A stretch of 64,000 bases of DNA from Microbispora triticiradicis (GCA_003260025.2 QFZU02000050.1:62001-126000); one strand, 5' to 3'; shown: positions 16,913 to 25,998, counted from the first letter of the stretch. Notes: generated from the sequence alone by a model not told the origin. Numbers and translations are program-made.

Positions 16913-16994
16913 CAATTTGACCCAGTGCTCAGCACCAATCTCCCCCAGCTCTGAGTACAACTTTGACCCACGTCGCGATGCGACGATGACCCAG
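16913..16994. repeat. Degenerate TTGACCCA-type tandem repeat
   Basis: TTTGACCCA occurs at 16916 and again at 16971, with GATGACCCAG near 16985. Between them is a related unit (CAGCTCTGAGTACAAC) echoing CAGTGCTCAGCACCAA. The pattern of two or three imperfect units of about 25 bp resembles the multi-repeat ends of IS21-like elements, but no transposase is present. It lies directly upstream of the DUF4143 ATPase. Confidence 0.4.
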
Positions 16995-17054
16995 TCGGGG
17001 GCGGGCGACGCCTCCGGTTCGGAGAGCCGGCCGGAGGCGTGGCGGGGCGGAGTG

Positions 17055-18071
17055 TCAGCGGTCGAGGGCGACGCCGGCGGCGATCTTCCGCAGTTCCCGG
17101 TCGGCCGCGGCCCGGCCGAGCTTCGCCTCGTAGTCGGGGCTCATCATCACCTCGATCCCGACGCCGGGAGCGAGGGTCCACGTGATCGTCCGGGTGCCCC
17201 CGTCATTGATCTCGTCGCCGCCCTCCGACAGGCTGATCAGGTACGCCCTCTTGCCGTCGACGTCGATCGGCTTGGCGCCCTGCCCGGCGTAGCCTCTCAG
17301 CCGCTTCGCGAACAGGCTCGCCGCCGCCTTGCGGTAGACGATCATCTGGACGCTGTACACGCCGGGCTCAAGCCCCGGCTCCACCCAGCTCGTGGTGTAA
17401 CTCTCGGTGCCGAACCCGTCCTTGCCTGACCACTTGCCCCATTCGAGGTCCTTGGGCAGGTAACCGACGTGGACGCCGCCGAGGGTCCGGCCGTCCCCGA
17501 GGTCGCCGAGGTCCTGCGGCGTCCACGAGGTCTGCGCGTCCGGCGCGGTGTCGGACGTCGAAACGACCGTCGTCGCGATGGTGATCATGACCGCCGCCCC
17601 GGCGGGCGCGGTGGTCCCGGGGGACGGCGTCTGCGCGATGACCGTCCCCTCCGGGGCGTCGCCGGTGACGACCTTCACGATCCGCACCGTGTATCCGGCG
17701 TCGTCCAGGAGGGTCATGACGTCCTCGGCGCTCTTGCCGACCACGTCGGGGACGACGCCCTCGGGTACGGCGACCGTGTCACCGGAGCCGGTCTCGACCG
17801 GGGCCGCCGTCTTCTTGGTGGTGATGCCGGCACCGGCCCCGCTCCCCGGGCCGGCGAGGCCGCCGGCGACCGGGTCGGTGCCGGGCTGGCCGGTCAGCGC
17901 CACGGGCACCCCCACCGCGACCGCCGCGGTGAGCACGGCGGCTCCCGCCGTACGAAACCGGACGGCTGCACGACGGCTGCGCTGCCGCACCGCCTGGCCC
18001 AGGGACGGCGGCGCGTGCACACCGGCGACGCGCGCGGCCATCGCGTCCCTCAGCGCCTCCTCGACGTTCAT
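17055..18071 (-). CDS. Membrane anti-sigma-like protein with PASTA domain
   Basis: A 338-residue protein with a short cytoplasmic N-terminus, one transmembrane segment (about 38-60), a low-complexity linker and a single PASTA domain (about 100-168; VPEGVVPDVVGKSAEDV through PAGAAVMITI). An uncharacterised extracellular domain follows to the end. Its ATG overlaps the stop of the upstream sigma factor by four bases (ATGA), the usual arrangement for a sigma factor and its regulator. PASTA domains normally bind muropeptides or cell-wall precursors. A role as wall-sensing anti-sigma factor is inference; no classical zinc anti-sigma motif is seen. Confidence 0.7.
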   Translation of the reverse strand: MNVEEALRDAMAARVAGVHAPPSLGQAVRQRSRRAAVRFRTAGAAVLTAAVAVGVPVALTGQPGTDPVAGGLAGPGSGAGAGITTKKTAAPVETGSGDTVAVPEGVVPDVVGKSAEDVMTLLDDAGYTVRIVKVVTGDAPEGTVIAQTPSPGTTAPAGAAVMITIATTVVSTSDTAPDAQTSWTPQDLGDLGDGRTLGGVHVGYLPKDLEWGKWSGKDGFGTESYTTSWVEPGLEPGVYSVQMIVYRKAAASLFAKRLRGYAGQGAKPIDVDGKRAYLISLSEGGDEINDGGTRTITWTLAPGVGIEVMMSPDYEAKLGRAAADRELRKIAAGVALDR

Positions 18072-18568
18072 GCCGACACTCCTTCCAGGTTCTCCATTCG
18101 TGCCCGCACGCGGGCGAGGCCGCGGGCGGCCTGGCTCTTGACGGTGCCGACCGAGCAGCCGAGCAGCGCGGCGGTCTCGGCCTCCGACAGGTCCTCCCAG
18201 TAGCGGAGGACCAGTACGGCCCGCATCCGGGCCGGCAGTTTCCTGAGTTCGGCGACCAGCACGTCCCGCAGGCCGAGGTCGGGCGACTCGACCGGCGTCT
18301 CCGGCGGCTGGGCGAAGGTGATTTCCTTGATCACCCTGCGCCGCCTGGCCCTGCTGATCGCGCCGTTCACCACGACCCGCCGCGCGTACGCCTCCGGGTT
18401 GTCGTGACGGATGCGCGGCCAGTGGCGGTAGACCTTCTCCAACGCGCTCTGGACCATGTCCTCGGCGTCGGTGGCGGAGGCGCCGCAGACGAGGATCGCG
18501 GTGCGCAGGAGGGCGGTGCTGCGCGCGGCCAGGAACTCGTCGAAGGCCGCCTCGTCTTCATCGGTCAT
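18068..18568 (-). CDS. SigE-family ECF RNA polymerase sigma factor
   Basis: A 166-residue ECF sigma factor of the actinobacterial SigE/SigJ-like class. Region 2 (FDEFLAARSTALLRTAILVC) and region 4 (LPARMRAVLVLRYWEDLSEAETAALLG) are complete. The ATG at 18566-18568 is preceded by AAAGGGGAG. The longer frame upstream contains cysteine/arginine-rich non-coding sequence and overlaps the divergent gene. It is cotranscribed with the PASTA-domain protein, its likely regulator. Confidence 0.93.
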   Translation of the reverse strand: MTDEDEAAFDEFLAARSTALLRTAILVCGASATDAEDMVQSALEKVYRHWPRIRHDNPEAYARRVVVNGAISRARRRRVIKEITFAQPPETPVESPDLGLRDVLVAELRKLPARMRAVLVLRYWEDLSEAETAALLGCSVGTVKSQAARGLARVRARMENLEGVSA

Positions 18569-18641
18569 GAGCTCCCCTTTCTCCCGTCCACAACGCGCGA
18601 GCCCGGCGGCGGGTTGAGAGCGGATACGGCAGGATATGGAG

Positions 18642-19661
18642 ATGGCACGCCCACTCCAAACGCTCCCCAAGGCACACCTGCACCTGCACTTCACCGGCTC
18701 GATGCGGCACTCGACGCTCATCGAGCTCGCCCGGGATCAAGGCGTCCACCTGCCCGACGCGCTGGTGCAGGACTGGCCGCCGAAACTGCGGGCGACCGAC
18801 GAGCGGGGCTGGTTCCGGTTCCAGCGGCTGTACGACATCGCGCGGTCCGTGCTGCGCCGCCCGGAGGACGTGTACCGGCTGCTGCGCGAGGCCGCCGAGG
18901 ACGAGGCCAGGGAAGGCTCACGCTGGCTGGAGATCCAGGTCGACCCCTCCGGGTACGCGCAGCGTTTCGGCGGGCTGACCGAGACCCTGGAGCTGATGCT
19001 CGACGCGACGGAGAAGGCGGCGCGGGCGGCGGGGATCGGGATGGCGGTGATCGTGGCCGCCAACCGCACCCGGCACATGCTCGACGCCAGGACGCTGGCC
19101 CGGCTAGCGGTGCAGTACGAGGGCCGGGGCGTGGTGGGCTTCGGGCTGTCCAACGACGAGCGGCGGGGCCGGGCCAGGGACTTCGAGCACGCCTTCCGCA
19201 TCGCCAGGCGCGGTGGCCTGCTCGCCGTACCGCACGGGGGCGAACTGCTGGGGGCGGCGAGCGTCGCCGAGTGCCTCGACGAGCTGGCCGCCGACCGGAT
19301 CGGGCACGGGGTGCGCGCGGCCGAGTCGCCCCGGCTGATGGAACGGCTGGCCGACCGGCAGATCACCTGTGAGGTGTGCCCGCTGTCGAACGTCGGGCTG
19401 GGGGTCGCCGAGCGGCCCGAGGACGTGCCGCTGCGGCGGCTGTTCGAGGCGGGAGTGCCGATCGCGCTCGGCGCCGACGACCCGCTGCTGTTCGGCGCCC
19501 GGCTGCTGCCGCAGTACGAGCTCGCCAGGGAGGTGTACGGCTTCGCCGACGCGGAGGTCGCCGAGCTCGCCCGGCAGTCCATCCGATCGTCGGCCGCCCC
19601 CGAACCGGTCCGGAAGGAGCTCCTGGCCGAGATCGACGCCTGGCTCGCCGCTCCCGCCTGA
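18642..19661 (+). CDS. add: Adenosine deaminase-like amidohydrolase
   Basis: A 339-residue metal-dependent purine deaminase family protein. The N-terminal zinc motif is KAHLHLHFTGS, and further sites are PHGGEL (catalytic Glu region), DRIGHGVR, CEVCPLSNVGL and the terminal metal site ALGADDPLLF. Canonical enzymes carry NTDDP at that last site; GADDP keeps the two aspartates. The ATG at 18642 sits seven bases after AGGA; another ATG two codons earlier (18636) is possible but badly spaced. Its substrate could be adenosine, adenine or another aminopurine. Confidence 0.85.
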   Translation: MARPLQTLPKAHLHLHFTGSMRHSTLIELARDQGVHLPDALVQDWPPKLRATDERGWFRFQRLYDIARSVLRRPEDVYRLLREAAEDEAREGSRWLEIQVDPSGYAQRFGGLTETLELMLDATEKAARAAGIGMAVIVAANRTRHMLDARTLARLAVQYEGRGVVGFGLSNDERRGRARDFEHAFRIARRGGLLAVPHGGELLGAASVAECLDELAADRIGHGVRAAESPRLMERLADRQITCEVCPLSNVGLGVAERPEDVPLRRLFEAGVPIALGADDPLLFGARLLPQYELAREVYGFADAEVAELARQSIRSSAAPEPVRKELLAEIDAWLAAPA

Positions 19662-19684
19662 TCTCCCCCATCCGGCCCGAGGCA

Positions 19685-19828
19685 TCAGCGCCGCAGCAGC
19701 AGTCGCAGCACGCGCATGGCCCGGGCACGGCGGGCGGAGTCGGCGGAGAAGAGGTAGACCACCGTGAGAGCGGCCAGCAGCGACAGGCCGGCGACGCCGA
19801 TGGCGGTCAGCTGGGACAGGATCGTCAT
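19685..19828 (-). CDS. Small single-pass membrane protein
   Basis: A 47-residue protein with one hydrophobic helix (about 3-27) and a strongly basic tail (ARRARAMRVLRLLLRR). The ATG at 19826-19828 is preceded by GAAGGGA seven bases upstream, which supports translation. A longer frame in the same register is arginine-rich and lacks a start site. No function is known to me. Confidence 0.6.
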   Translation of the reverse strand: MTILSQLTAIGVAGLSLLAALTVVYLFSADSARRARAMRVLRLLLRR

Positions 19829-20087
19829 GGGTGGATCCCTTCGCGTAGGCGGCGTGCGCCGCGGGGACCGGCGGTCATCCCGCGGGCCCGCACGGCGACA
19901 GCCGGCCGCCGGTGATCCGGCGGTGATCCCAGGGTGAAAGACGCCGGAGGCCCGTTGACGGTTACGGCCGATCTTTGACACCACCGGACGAAGTCGTACG
20001 CCCCCTGACAGGCGCCGTACGTCCTGCGGCGGTGGCGTCACGCGAAACGCCGTGTGTTGTGCGATGGTCTGGGATGCTCGGTCCACG

Positions 20088-21482
20088 ATGTCCGAGAACT
20101 CGTCACCCACCTCCGGTGAGGAGGCGCTGGCCGCGCTGCGCGACCGGTTACAGGAGCTGTACCGGCGCCGAGGCAGGCCCAGCTACCGCGAGCTGGCCAG
20201 GCTGACCGGCCAGGCGCTCAGCCACACCACGGTCGGCATGGTGATCCACTGCCGGAAGCTGCCGCGGCTCGGCCAGCTCGAACTCGTCGTCGAGGCTCTG
20301 GACGGCGACCCGGAGGCGTACCAGGCCCTGTGGCTCGCCGCCGACGAAGCGGACTCGGCAGCGGCGGGCACGAGCGCCCCGGCGCGACTCGGAGGGCCGT
20401 ACCGGCCGACCGGCACCGCATTCCCTCATACCGAAGCGATCGGCGGCGTGGCGTTCCATCCCGACGGCCGTCTCCTGGCCACGCGCACCGAGGGCAGGAA
20501 CGCGACGGTGCGACTGTGGGACGTGGCCACCGGCAGTCCTCTCGGCGACCCCCTCACCACTCGCAACGGCTGGGTCCACGAGCTGGCCTTCCACCCGGAC
20601 GGACACCTTCTCGCGGCCGCGGGCGACGCGGCGCTGCGCCTGTGGGACGTGACCACCGGCGAACCGGTCGGCGCCCCCCTGACCCTCCACTCCACGGGCC
20701 ACCAGACGGTTGCTTTCCACCCCGGCGGCCGACTGATCGCCGTCGGCGGAGGCGACGACACCGTGCGGCTGTGGGACGTGACCACCGGCAGACCCGCCGG
20801 CGACGTCCGTACGGGCCACAGACATCCGGTCTTCGCCATCCGGTCTCTGACCTTCCACCCGGAGGGCCGGCTGCTGGCGACCGCGGGCAACGACGCGACC
20901 GTACGGCTGTTCGATGTGATCACCGGCGAACCGGTCGGCGGACCTCTGGTCGGGCACAAGAGCGAGGTCACCGGGGTGGTCTTCCATCCGGACGGTCATC
21001 TGCTCGTGTCCACCGGCAACGACGCGACCGTACGGCTGTGGGATGTGATGACGGGCGAACCGGTCTGCTCCCCGCTCATGGGACACATCGGCTTCGTCTC
21101 CGAACCGGCCCTCCACCCCGACGGCCGGCTGCTCGCCACAGCCGGGCTGGAGGACGGGGACGTGCGGCTGTGGGATGTGTCCGCTCACCGGCCGGTCGGC
21201 GAGCCCCTCTCCCACAGCGGCGCCGTCCGCGCGCTGGCCTTCCACCCCGACGGTCACCTGCTGGCCACCGGCGGCAACGACGCGACGCTGCGCCTGTGGC
21301 GGGGCGAGTCCACGCCCGAGCCGCACCTGTCACGCCGCCGCGCCGACCGGCTGCGCGCCCGGCTCACGGCCGTACGAGAGGATCGTGACCGGCTGGCGCG
21401 CGAGGTCGCCGCCTTGGGAGCCGCGCCGGGAGCGGAGCTCGACGAGCCGTCGCGGCAGGTGCAGCGCGGCGGCGGCCGATAG
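20088..21482 (+). CDS. HTH and seven-bladed WD40 repeat protein
   Basis: A 464-residue cytoplasmic protein. Residues about 8-75 form a helical DNA-binding-like domain (RPSYRELARLTG and SHTTVGMVIHCRKLPRL) of the kind fused to NB-ARC, TPR or WD40 modules in actinomycetes. Residues about 120-415 hold seven WD40 repeats with the shared signature FHPDGxLLAT...VRLWDV, enough for one closed beta-propeller. A charged coiled-coil tail (RLRARLTAVREDRDRLAREVA) follows. ATG at 20088 was chosen; an upstream extension of 12 residues is unlikely. There is no enzyme domain, so it is probably a scaffold or regulator. Confidence 0.85.
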   Translation: MSENSSPTSGEEALAALRDRLQELYRRRGRPSYRELARLTGQALSHTTVGMVIHCRKLPRLGQLELVVEALDGDPEAYQALWLAADEADSAAAGTSAPARLGGPYRPTGTAFPHTEAIGGVAFHPDGRLLATRTEGRNATVRLWDVATGSPLGDPLTTRNGWVHELAFHPDGHLLAAAGDAALRLWDVTTGEPVGAPLTLHSTGHQTVAFHPGGRLIAVGGGDDTVRLWDVTTGRPAGDVRTGHRHPVFAIRSLTFHPEGRLLATAGNDATVRLFDVITGEPVGGPLVGHKSEVTGVVFHPDGHLLVSTGNDATVRLWDVMTGEPVCSPLMGHIGFVSEPALHPDGRLLATAGLEDGDVRLWDVSAHRPVGEPLSHSGAVRALAFHPDGHLLATGGNDATLRLWRGESTPEPHLSRRRADRLRARLTAVREDRDRLAREVAALGAAPGAELDEPSRQVQRGGGR

Positions 21483-21517
21483 CCGGCCCCCTCCGCTGCT
21501 CCCCCGCGCGTTCCGCT

Positions 21518-22357
21518 TCAGCGGACGGAGGAGGCGATCCGTACGGCCTCGTCGCGGCCGGGGCCCTCAAGGCGCAGCCCGACCAGGCCGTGCTGCCAGA
21601 TGAGCGTGGGCCCGGCCACCCGCTCCTCCCGGGCCCGGCCCTCCGCCGAGACGTACGACACCCCGTGGTTCCGGGAGATCCACCAGCCGCCGACCGCGCT
21701 CACCTGCTCCGGCCACGGCTCGCCCAGTTCCTTGTGCCAGACGACGGTCAGCGTCCCGTCGTACTCGTCGAGCCGGATGCCCGGCCACAGCAGCGTCACG
21801 ACCCGGCCGCCGTCGGCCACGCGGACGTCGGCCGGTTCGCCCAGCGCGGACGGCACGGCGACGGGGAACCGCACGGCCCGCCGCGCCTCGGCCAGCGTGA
21901 CCCGGCGCTCGCCGGGGAGCGGGCCGGGCAGTCCCGTCGGCAGCGGCCCCGCGCCGCCGACGTGGATCTCCACCCCGGCGAACCGGAGCACCGACACCAC
22001 CGCGGCCCGTCCCTGCGGGGTCGCGCCGAGCAGGGTCGCCACCAGCACCGCCACCAGGGCGGCCGCGAGGCGCGGCGACGGCCGCCTGAGCCACCACTTG
22101 GGCCGCCAGCCGATCCGGCGAGTGGGCAGGATCGGCGCGTCGTCGTTCTCCAGCCGGGCCCGGACGGCGAGCGCCACGTCGGCGGGAGGCGGCCCGGAAG
22201 CGCCCAGGTGCTCTCCGAGCGCCCGCAGCCGCTCCTCCAGCGCCTCCACGGTCGTCTGCGCCGGCTCCGTCGTCTCAGGGCCGTCCAAGGCGTCGGGGGC
22301 GTCCGGCGTCTCCGGGGTCTCGGGGTCGCCGGGACGGCCGTCATCCGAGATGCTCAC
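21518..22357 (-). CDS. Membrane anti-sigma-like protein
   Basis: A 279-residue protein with a cytoplasmic N-terminus of about 95 residues, one transmembrane segment (about 97-113) and an extracytoplasmic domain. It starts at GTG (22355-22357) behind GGAGGTGGG, overlapping the end of the ECF sigma gene by 17 bp. Position and topology suggest it controls that sigma factor. The outer domain (about 130-279) contains a tryptophan-rich strand set (TVVWHKELGEPWPEQ, VGGWWISRNHG) of no recognised family. Confidence 0.65.
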   Translation of the reverse strand: MSISDDGRPGDPETPETPDAPDALDGPETTEPAQTTVEALEERLRALGEHLGASGPPPADVALAVRARLENDDAPILPTRRIGWRPKWWLRRPSPRLAAALVAVLVATLLGATPQGRAAVVSVLRFAGVEIHVGGAGPLPTGLPGPLPGERRVTLAEARRAVRFPVAVPSALGEPADVRVADGGRVVTLLWPGIRLDEYDGTLTVVWHKELGEPWPEQVSAVGGWWISRNHGVSYVSAEGRAREERVAGPTLIWQHGLVGLRLEGPGRDEAVRIASSVR

Positions 22358-22898
22358 GGCCCACCTCCTCCCGCAGGCGTCGCAGGGCCCGGAACGTCCG
22401 CGACTTCACCGTGCCGAGCCGTACGCCGAGGACCTCGGCCGTCTCCGCCTCGGACAACTGCAGGAAGTACCGGCACACCACCGCTTCGCGTTCCCCGTCG
22501 GGCAACCGCCGCACCGCCTCGTACAGGCGGCTCCTGCCGTCCGCGCCCATCGCCGCGCTCTCCGGGTCGTCCGGCCCGTCCGGCTCGTACGGCTCCCGCT
22601 CCCGCTCCCGGCCCAGCCGTACGGCGAGGTCGGAGCGGCGGCCACGCGACCGGGTGAGGTCGTGGGTCACGTTGGCCACGATCCGCAGGAACCACGGGCG
22701 GAACGACGCGTCCCTGCGGAAGCTCCGCAGATGGCGGAACGCCTTGACGAACGCCTCCTGGACGACGTCCTCGGCCTCGTCGCCCGCGCCGAGCAGGCTC
22801 GCCGTACGGTGCGCGATCGTGCTGTAGCGGGTGACCAGCACCTCGTAGGCGCCGAGATCACCGGCCAGCGCGCGGGTCACAGCCTCGTCGTCGTCCAT
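22341..22898 (-). CDS. ECF RNA polymerase sigma factor
   Basis: A 185-residue ECF sigma factor. Region 2 has the core-binding helix with GDEAEDVVQEAFVKAFRHLRSFR and region 4 the HTH LPDGEREAVVCRYFLQLSEAETAEVLGV..GTVKSRTFRALRRLR. The ATG at 22896-22898 lacks a clear ribosome binding site; the frame continues far upstream through non-coding sequence antisense to the methyltransferase gene. The membrane protein overlapping its 3' end is the likely anti-sigma factor. Confidence 0.9.
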   Translation of the reverse strand: MDDDEAVTRALAGDLGAYEVLVTRYSTIAHRTASLLGAGDEAEDVVQEAFVKAFRHLRSFRRDASFRPWFLRIVANVTHDLTRSRGRRSDLAVRLGREREREPYEPDGPDDPESAAMGADGRSRLYEAVRRLPDGEREAVVCRYFLQLSEAETAEVLGVRLGTVKSRTFRALRRLREEVGREHLG

Positions 22899-23093
22899 CG
22901 GGGGAAATGTCGCTCGGGGGGCGTCGGGAAGGTGAAGACTATGGGGGGACGGATGATCCGTCCACGAACTACGGGGAAAAGACCGTCGAGAACCCCGAAG
23001 CGTGTCCCGGCCCACCCCCGCGCGAAGCGGATACCGGCCGATAGGACGGGCACTACACTTTCCACGATCGTCAGCGCTGCAAACGAGGATTCT

Positions 23094-23825
23094 ATGTCTG
23101 GGTATGACCGAGTAGTCCAGCCGGCCGCCGGCGACGAGGCTCTGGAGAACCACCTCGGCGGCGACGAGGCCAAGAACTACCGGCAGTACGAGTTCGACAT
23201 GGTCGCGCCGCACGTCGGGCGGTCGTTGCTGGAGATCGGTTCGGGGCTCGGGCACTTCGCGGAGCAGTTCCTGCCGCGTCTCGACCGGCTCGTGGTGAGC
23301 GACTTCGATCCCTACTGCGTGGAGCAGCTGCGGAAGCGGTTCGCCGACCGCGACGACGTGTCGGTGCTGCAGTTCGGCCTGCCGACGCGGATTCCGCTGG
23401 ACGAACCGGTCGACACGGTCGTGATGATGAACGTCCTCGAACACATCGAGGAGGACGCCGAGGCGCTGCGGTCCCTGGCCAGGGTGACCGCCCCCGGCGG
23501 CCGGATCGTCATCTGGGTGCCGGGCTACATGCAGCTTTACGGGGACTTCGACCGCAAGGTGGGACACGTCACCCGCTACACCCCGGCCACGCTCCGCAAG
23601 ACGGTCACCGACGCCGGCCTCGGCGTCGAGGTGCTCAAGCCGATCAACTTCCTCGGCGGCATCGCCTGGTGGGCGGCCGTACGACGGGGCGGCGTGGGCT
23701 ACCCCGACCCCCGGCTCGTCAAGATCTACGACCGGACCGTGGTGCCGGTGACCCGGTTCATCGAGCGGTTCGTCACCCCGCCGTTCGGCCAGACCGTGTT
23801 CTGCGTCGCCCGCGTGCCGCGTTAA
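23094..23825 (+). CDS. Class I SAM-dependent methyltransferase
   Basis: A 243-residue methyltransferase. The SAM-binding motif I is LLEIGSGLGHF (45-55), with an acidic residue ending beta2 (VVSDFDPYC) and post-motif MMNVLEHIEEDAEAL. The ATG at 23094 has GAGG six bases upstream. Substrate is unknown; the sequence style is that of methyltransferases acting on lipid- or sugar-linked substrates next to glycosyltransferases, but none is adjacent here. Divergent from the sigma/anti-sigma pair. Confidence 0.88.
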   Translation: MSGYDRVVQPAAGDEALENHLGGDEAKNYRQYEFDMVAPHVGRSLLEIGSGLGHFAEQFLPRLDRLVVSDFDPYCVEQLRKRFADRDDVSVLQFGLPTRIPLDEPVDTVVMMNVLEHIEEDAEALRSLARVTAPGGRIVIWVPGYMQLYGDFDRKVGHVTRYTPATLRKTVTDAGLGVEVLKPINFLGGIAWWAAVRRGGVGYPDPRLVKIYDRTVVPVTRFIERFVTPPFGQTVFCVARVPR

Positions 23826-23914
23826 GTCGCACACGTCCTGAAGGAAGTCGCTCGCGTCTCGGAATCGACCGGCGAAATGCGACCAAGGACGTAGACCTGC
23901 ACAATGGGTCCCCA

Positions 23915-24613
23915 ATGAGTGAAACCAGGATCCTCGTCGTGGAGGACGAGCCGAACATCAGAGACATCGTGGAAGTGGCGCTCCGGTTCCACGGTTTCAC
24001 TGTGACGGCCGTCGGCACCGGGGCGGCCGCGATCGACGAGGTCGGCAGGGACCAGCCCGACCTGGTCGTCCTCGACGTCATGCTGCCCGACATCGATGGC
24101 TTCGAGGTGTGCCGGCGGATCCGCGTGGACGGCGTCCACCCCCCGGTGATCTTCCTCACCGCCCGCGACGCGGTCGCCGACACCGTGCGCGGGCTGGGCC
24201 TCGGCGGGGACGACTACGTGACCAAGCCCTTCTCCGTCGAAGCGCTGGTCGCCCGGATCCGTGCGGTGCTGCGCCGTACGACCGTGCCCGCCGCGGCCGA
24301 GCGGGGACAGGGGCCGACCCTCCGGGTGGCCGACCTGGAGCTCGACGAGGCGCGGTGGGAGGTGCGCCGCGGCGGCGTGCCGGTGGACCTGTCGCCGACC
24401 GAGTTCCGCCTGCTGGCGTTCCTGATGGCCAACGCCGGGCTGGTGCTGACCAAGAGGCGCCTCCTGGAGGAGGTCTGGGGCTACGGCGGGAGCTCCCAGG
24501 TGCTCGAAACCTACATCTCCTACCTGCGGCGCAAGCTCGACCCGCTCGGGCCGCCACTGATCCACACCCAGCGCGGCATCGGGTACGCGCTCCGCCCGCC
24601 CCAGGGTTCGTGA
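23915..24613 (+). CDS. OmpR-family response regulator
   Basis: A 232-residue two-component regulator. The receiver domain (1-120) has the acidic pair E10/D11, the phospho-acceptor D54 (VVLDVMLPD) and K104 (YVTKPFS). The winged-helix DNA-binding domain (about 135-228) contains SPTEFRLLAFLMANAGLVLTK and ETYISYLRRKLD. The stop overlaps the start of the histidine kinase gene by one base (TGATG), so the two are coupled. The signal is unknown. Confidence 0.96.
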   Translation: MSETRILVVEDEPNIRDIVEVALRFHGFTVTAVGTGAAAIDEVGRDQPDLVVLDVMLPDIDGFEVCRRIRVDGVHPPVIFLTARDAVADTVRGLGLGGDDYVTKPFSVEALVARIRAVLRRTTVPAAAERGQGPTLRVADLELDEARWEVRRGGVPVDLSPTEFRLLAFLMANAGLVLTKRRLLEEVWGYGGSSQVLETYISYLRRKLDPLGPPLIHTQRGIGYALRPPQGS

Positions 24614-25998
24614 TGTCGCTGCGGACGCGGCTGCTCGCCGGGCTGCTCGGCGTCAGCGCCGTCCTGCTCGTCGTGCTCTCCCTCGCCAGCGTCGTGGTCC
24701 TGCGTGGGCACCTGCGTACGCGCCTGGAGGGACAGGTGCAGGCGGCGACGGTCACGGCGGCGCGGCGGGTGGTCGAGGACGACCCGCTGGCGCAGGCGCT
24801 CACCGGCTCCACCTACGCCGTAGCGGCCTACGACATGGCCGCCGGGAGGGCCCATCTGGTCAGCGGCGACGCCGCCAACGCCGCGGCGGTCCCGGGGCTG
24901 GCAGAGGCGCTGGGCAGGAGCCGGCTGCTGGCGTACGCGGCGCAGGGTGACACCTTCGACCTCGATCCCGGCGGGGAGAACGAGATGATCGCGGCGGCCG
25001 CGCTGTCCCGGAGCGGCCTGCGGCTGATGGTCGTCGCGGTGCCCCTGGACGCGGTCGACGACCCGGTGCGCCACCTTCTCGTCAGCGAACTGGCGACCGG
25101 CGGGGTGCTGATCCTGCTGCTGGCCGCCGGCGGGCGGCTGCTGATCGCCGGTGGTCTGGCTCCGCTGGGCAAGATGGCGCGGACCGCCCACCTGGTGGCC
25201 GAGGGAGGCGACCTGTCGGCCCGCATGCCCGAGGGGTCGTCGGAGGTGGGCAGGCTCGGCGCGGCGATCAACCTGATGCTCGACCGGATCGCGGACGCCT
25301 TCCGGGACCGCCAGGCGTCGGAGGACCGGGTGCGCCGCTTCGCCGCCGACGCCTCCCACGAGCTGCGCACCCCGCTGTCGACCATCTCCGGGTACGCCGA
25401 GCTGTACCGGGCGGGGGCGATCCCGTCCGGGGACCTTCCGAAGATCATGGGGAGGATCGAGGCCGAGGCCAACCGCATGGGCCGCCTCGTGGGCGAGATG
25501 CTGGAACTCGCGCGGCTCGACCGCGGCGCGGCCCTGGCCCTCGCCGAGACCGACCTGGCGCAGCTGGCCCGGGAGGTCGCGGCCGACTCGGCCGCCCTCG
25601 ACCCGGCGTACCCGGTGACCGTGGACGCTCCCTCCTCGCTGGTCGCGGTCGTGGACGAGGCCAGGATCCGCCAGGTGCTGGTGAACCTGCTCGGCAACGT
25701 GCGGGCGCACACCCCCGAGGACACCAAGGCCACCGTACGGATCCTGCGCGCCCCCGGCGCGGTGACGATCCAGGTGTCGGACACCGGCCCCGGCATGAGC
25801 CCGGAGCAGGCCGAGCGCGCCTTCGACCGGTTCCAGCGGGGGGAGGACCACCTGTCGGGCGGCGCGGGGCTCGGCCTGTCGATCGTGAAGGCCATCGTGG
25901 AGGCGCACAGCGGCCGGTGCCGGATCATCTCCTCCCCCGGCGGAGGCACGGCCGTACATATCGGGCTCCCGGTGGTGCAAAAGGCTACTGGTGGGTAG
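24613..25998 (+). CDS. Two-component sensor histidine kinase
   Basis: A 461-residue membrane kinase. Transmembrane helices are at about 8-31 and 158-180, enclosing an extracytoplasmic sensor loop of about 125 residues. HAMP follows at about 181-232, then the phospho-acceptor H249 in ASHELRTPLST, and an HATPase domain with N-box (NLLGNVRAH), DTGPGMS and GAGLGLSIVKAIVEAH. Start chosen is the ATG overlapping the regulator stop; GTG one codon earlier is an alternative. It should phosphorylate the adjacent OmpR-type regulator. Confidence 0.95.
   Translation: MSLRTRLLAGLLGVSAVLLVVLSLASVVVLRGHLRTRLEGQVQAATVTAARRVVEDDPLAQALTGSTYAVAAYDMAAGRAHLVSGDAANAAAVPGLAEALGRSRLLAYAAQGDTFDLDPGGENEMIAAAALSRSGLRLMVVAVPLDAVDDPVRHLLVSELATGGVLILLLAAGGRLLIAGGLAPLGKMARTAHLVAEGGDLSARMPEGSSEVGRLGAAINLMLDRIADAFRDRQASEDRVRRFAADASHELRTPLSTISGYAELYRAGAIPSGDLPKIMGRIEAEANRMGRLVGEMLELARLDRGAALALAETDLAQLAREVAADSAALDPAYPVTVDAPSSLVAVVDEARIRQVLVNLLGNVRAHTPEDTKATVRILRAPGAVTIQVSDTGPGMSPEQAERAFDRFQRGEDHLSGGAGLGLSIVKAIVEAHSGRCRIISSPGGGTAVHIGLPVVQKATGG

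Noticed and set aside
21600-23093. Long N-terminal extension of the methyltransferase frame
   Set aside because: It runs antisense through the sigma and anti-sigma genes; a ribosome binding site and family fit place the start at 23094.
22899-23915. N-terminal extension of the ECF sigma factor to 524 residues
   Set aside because: It would be antisense to the methyltransferase and has His/Asp/Arg-rich shadow composition.
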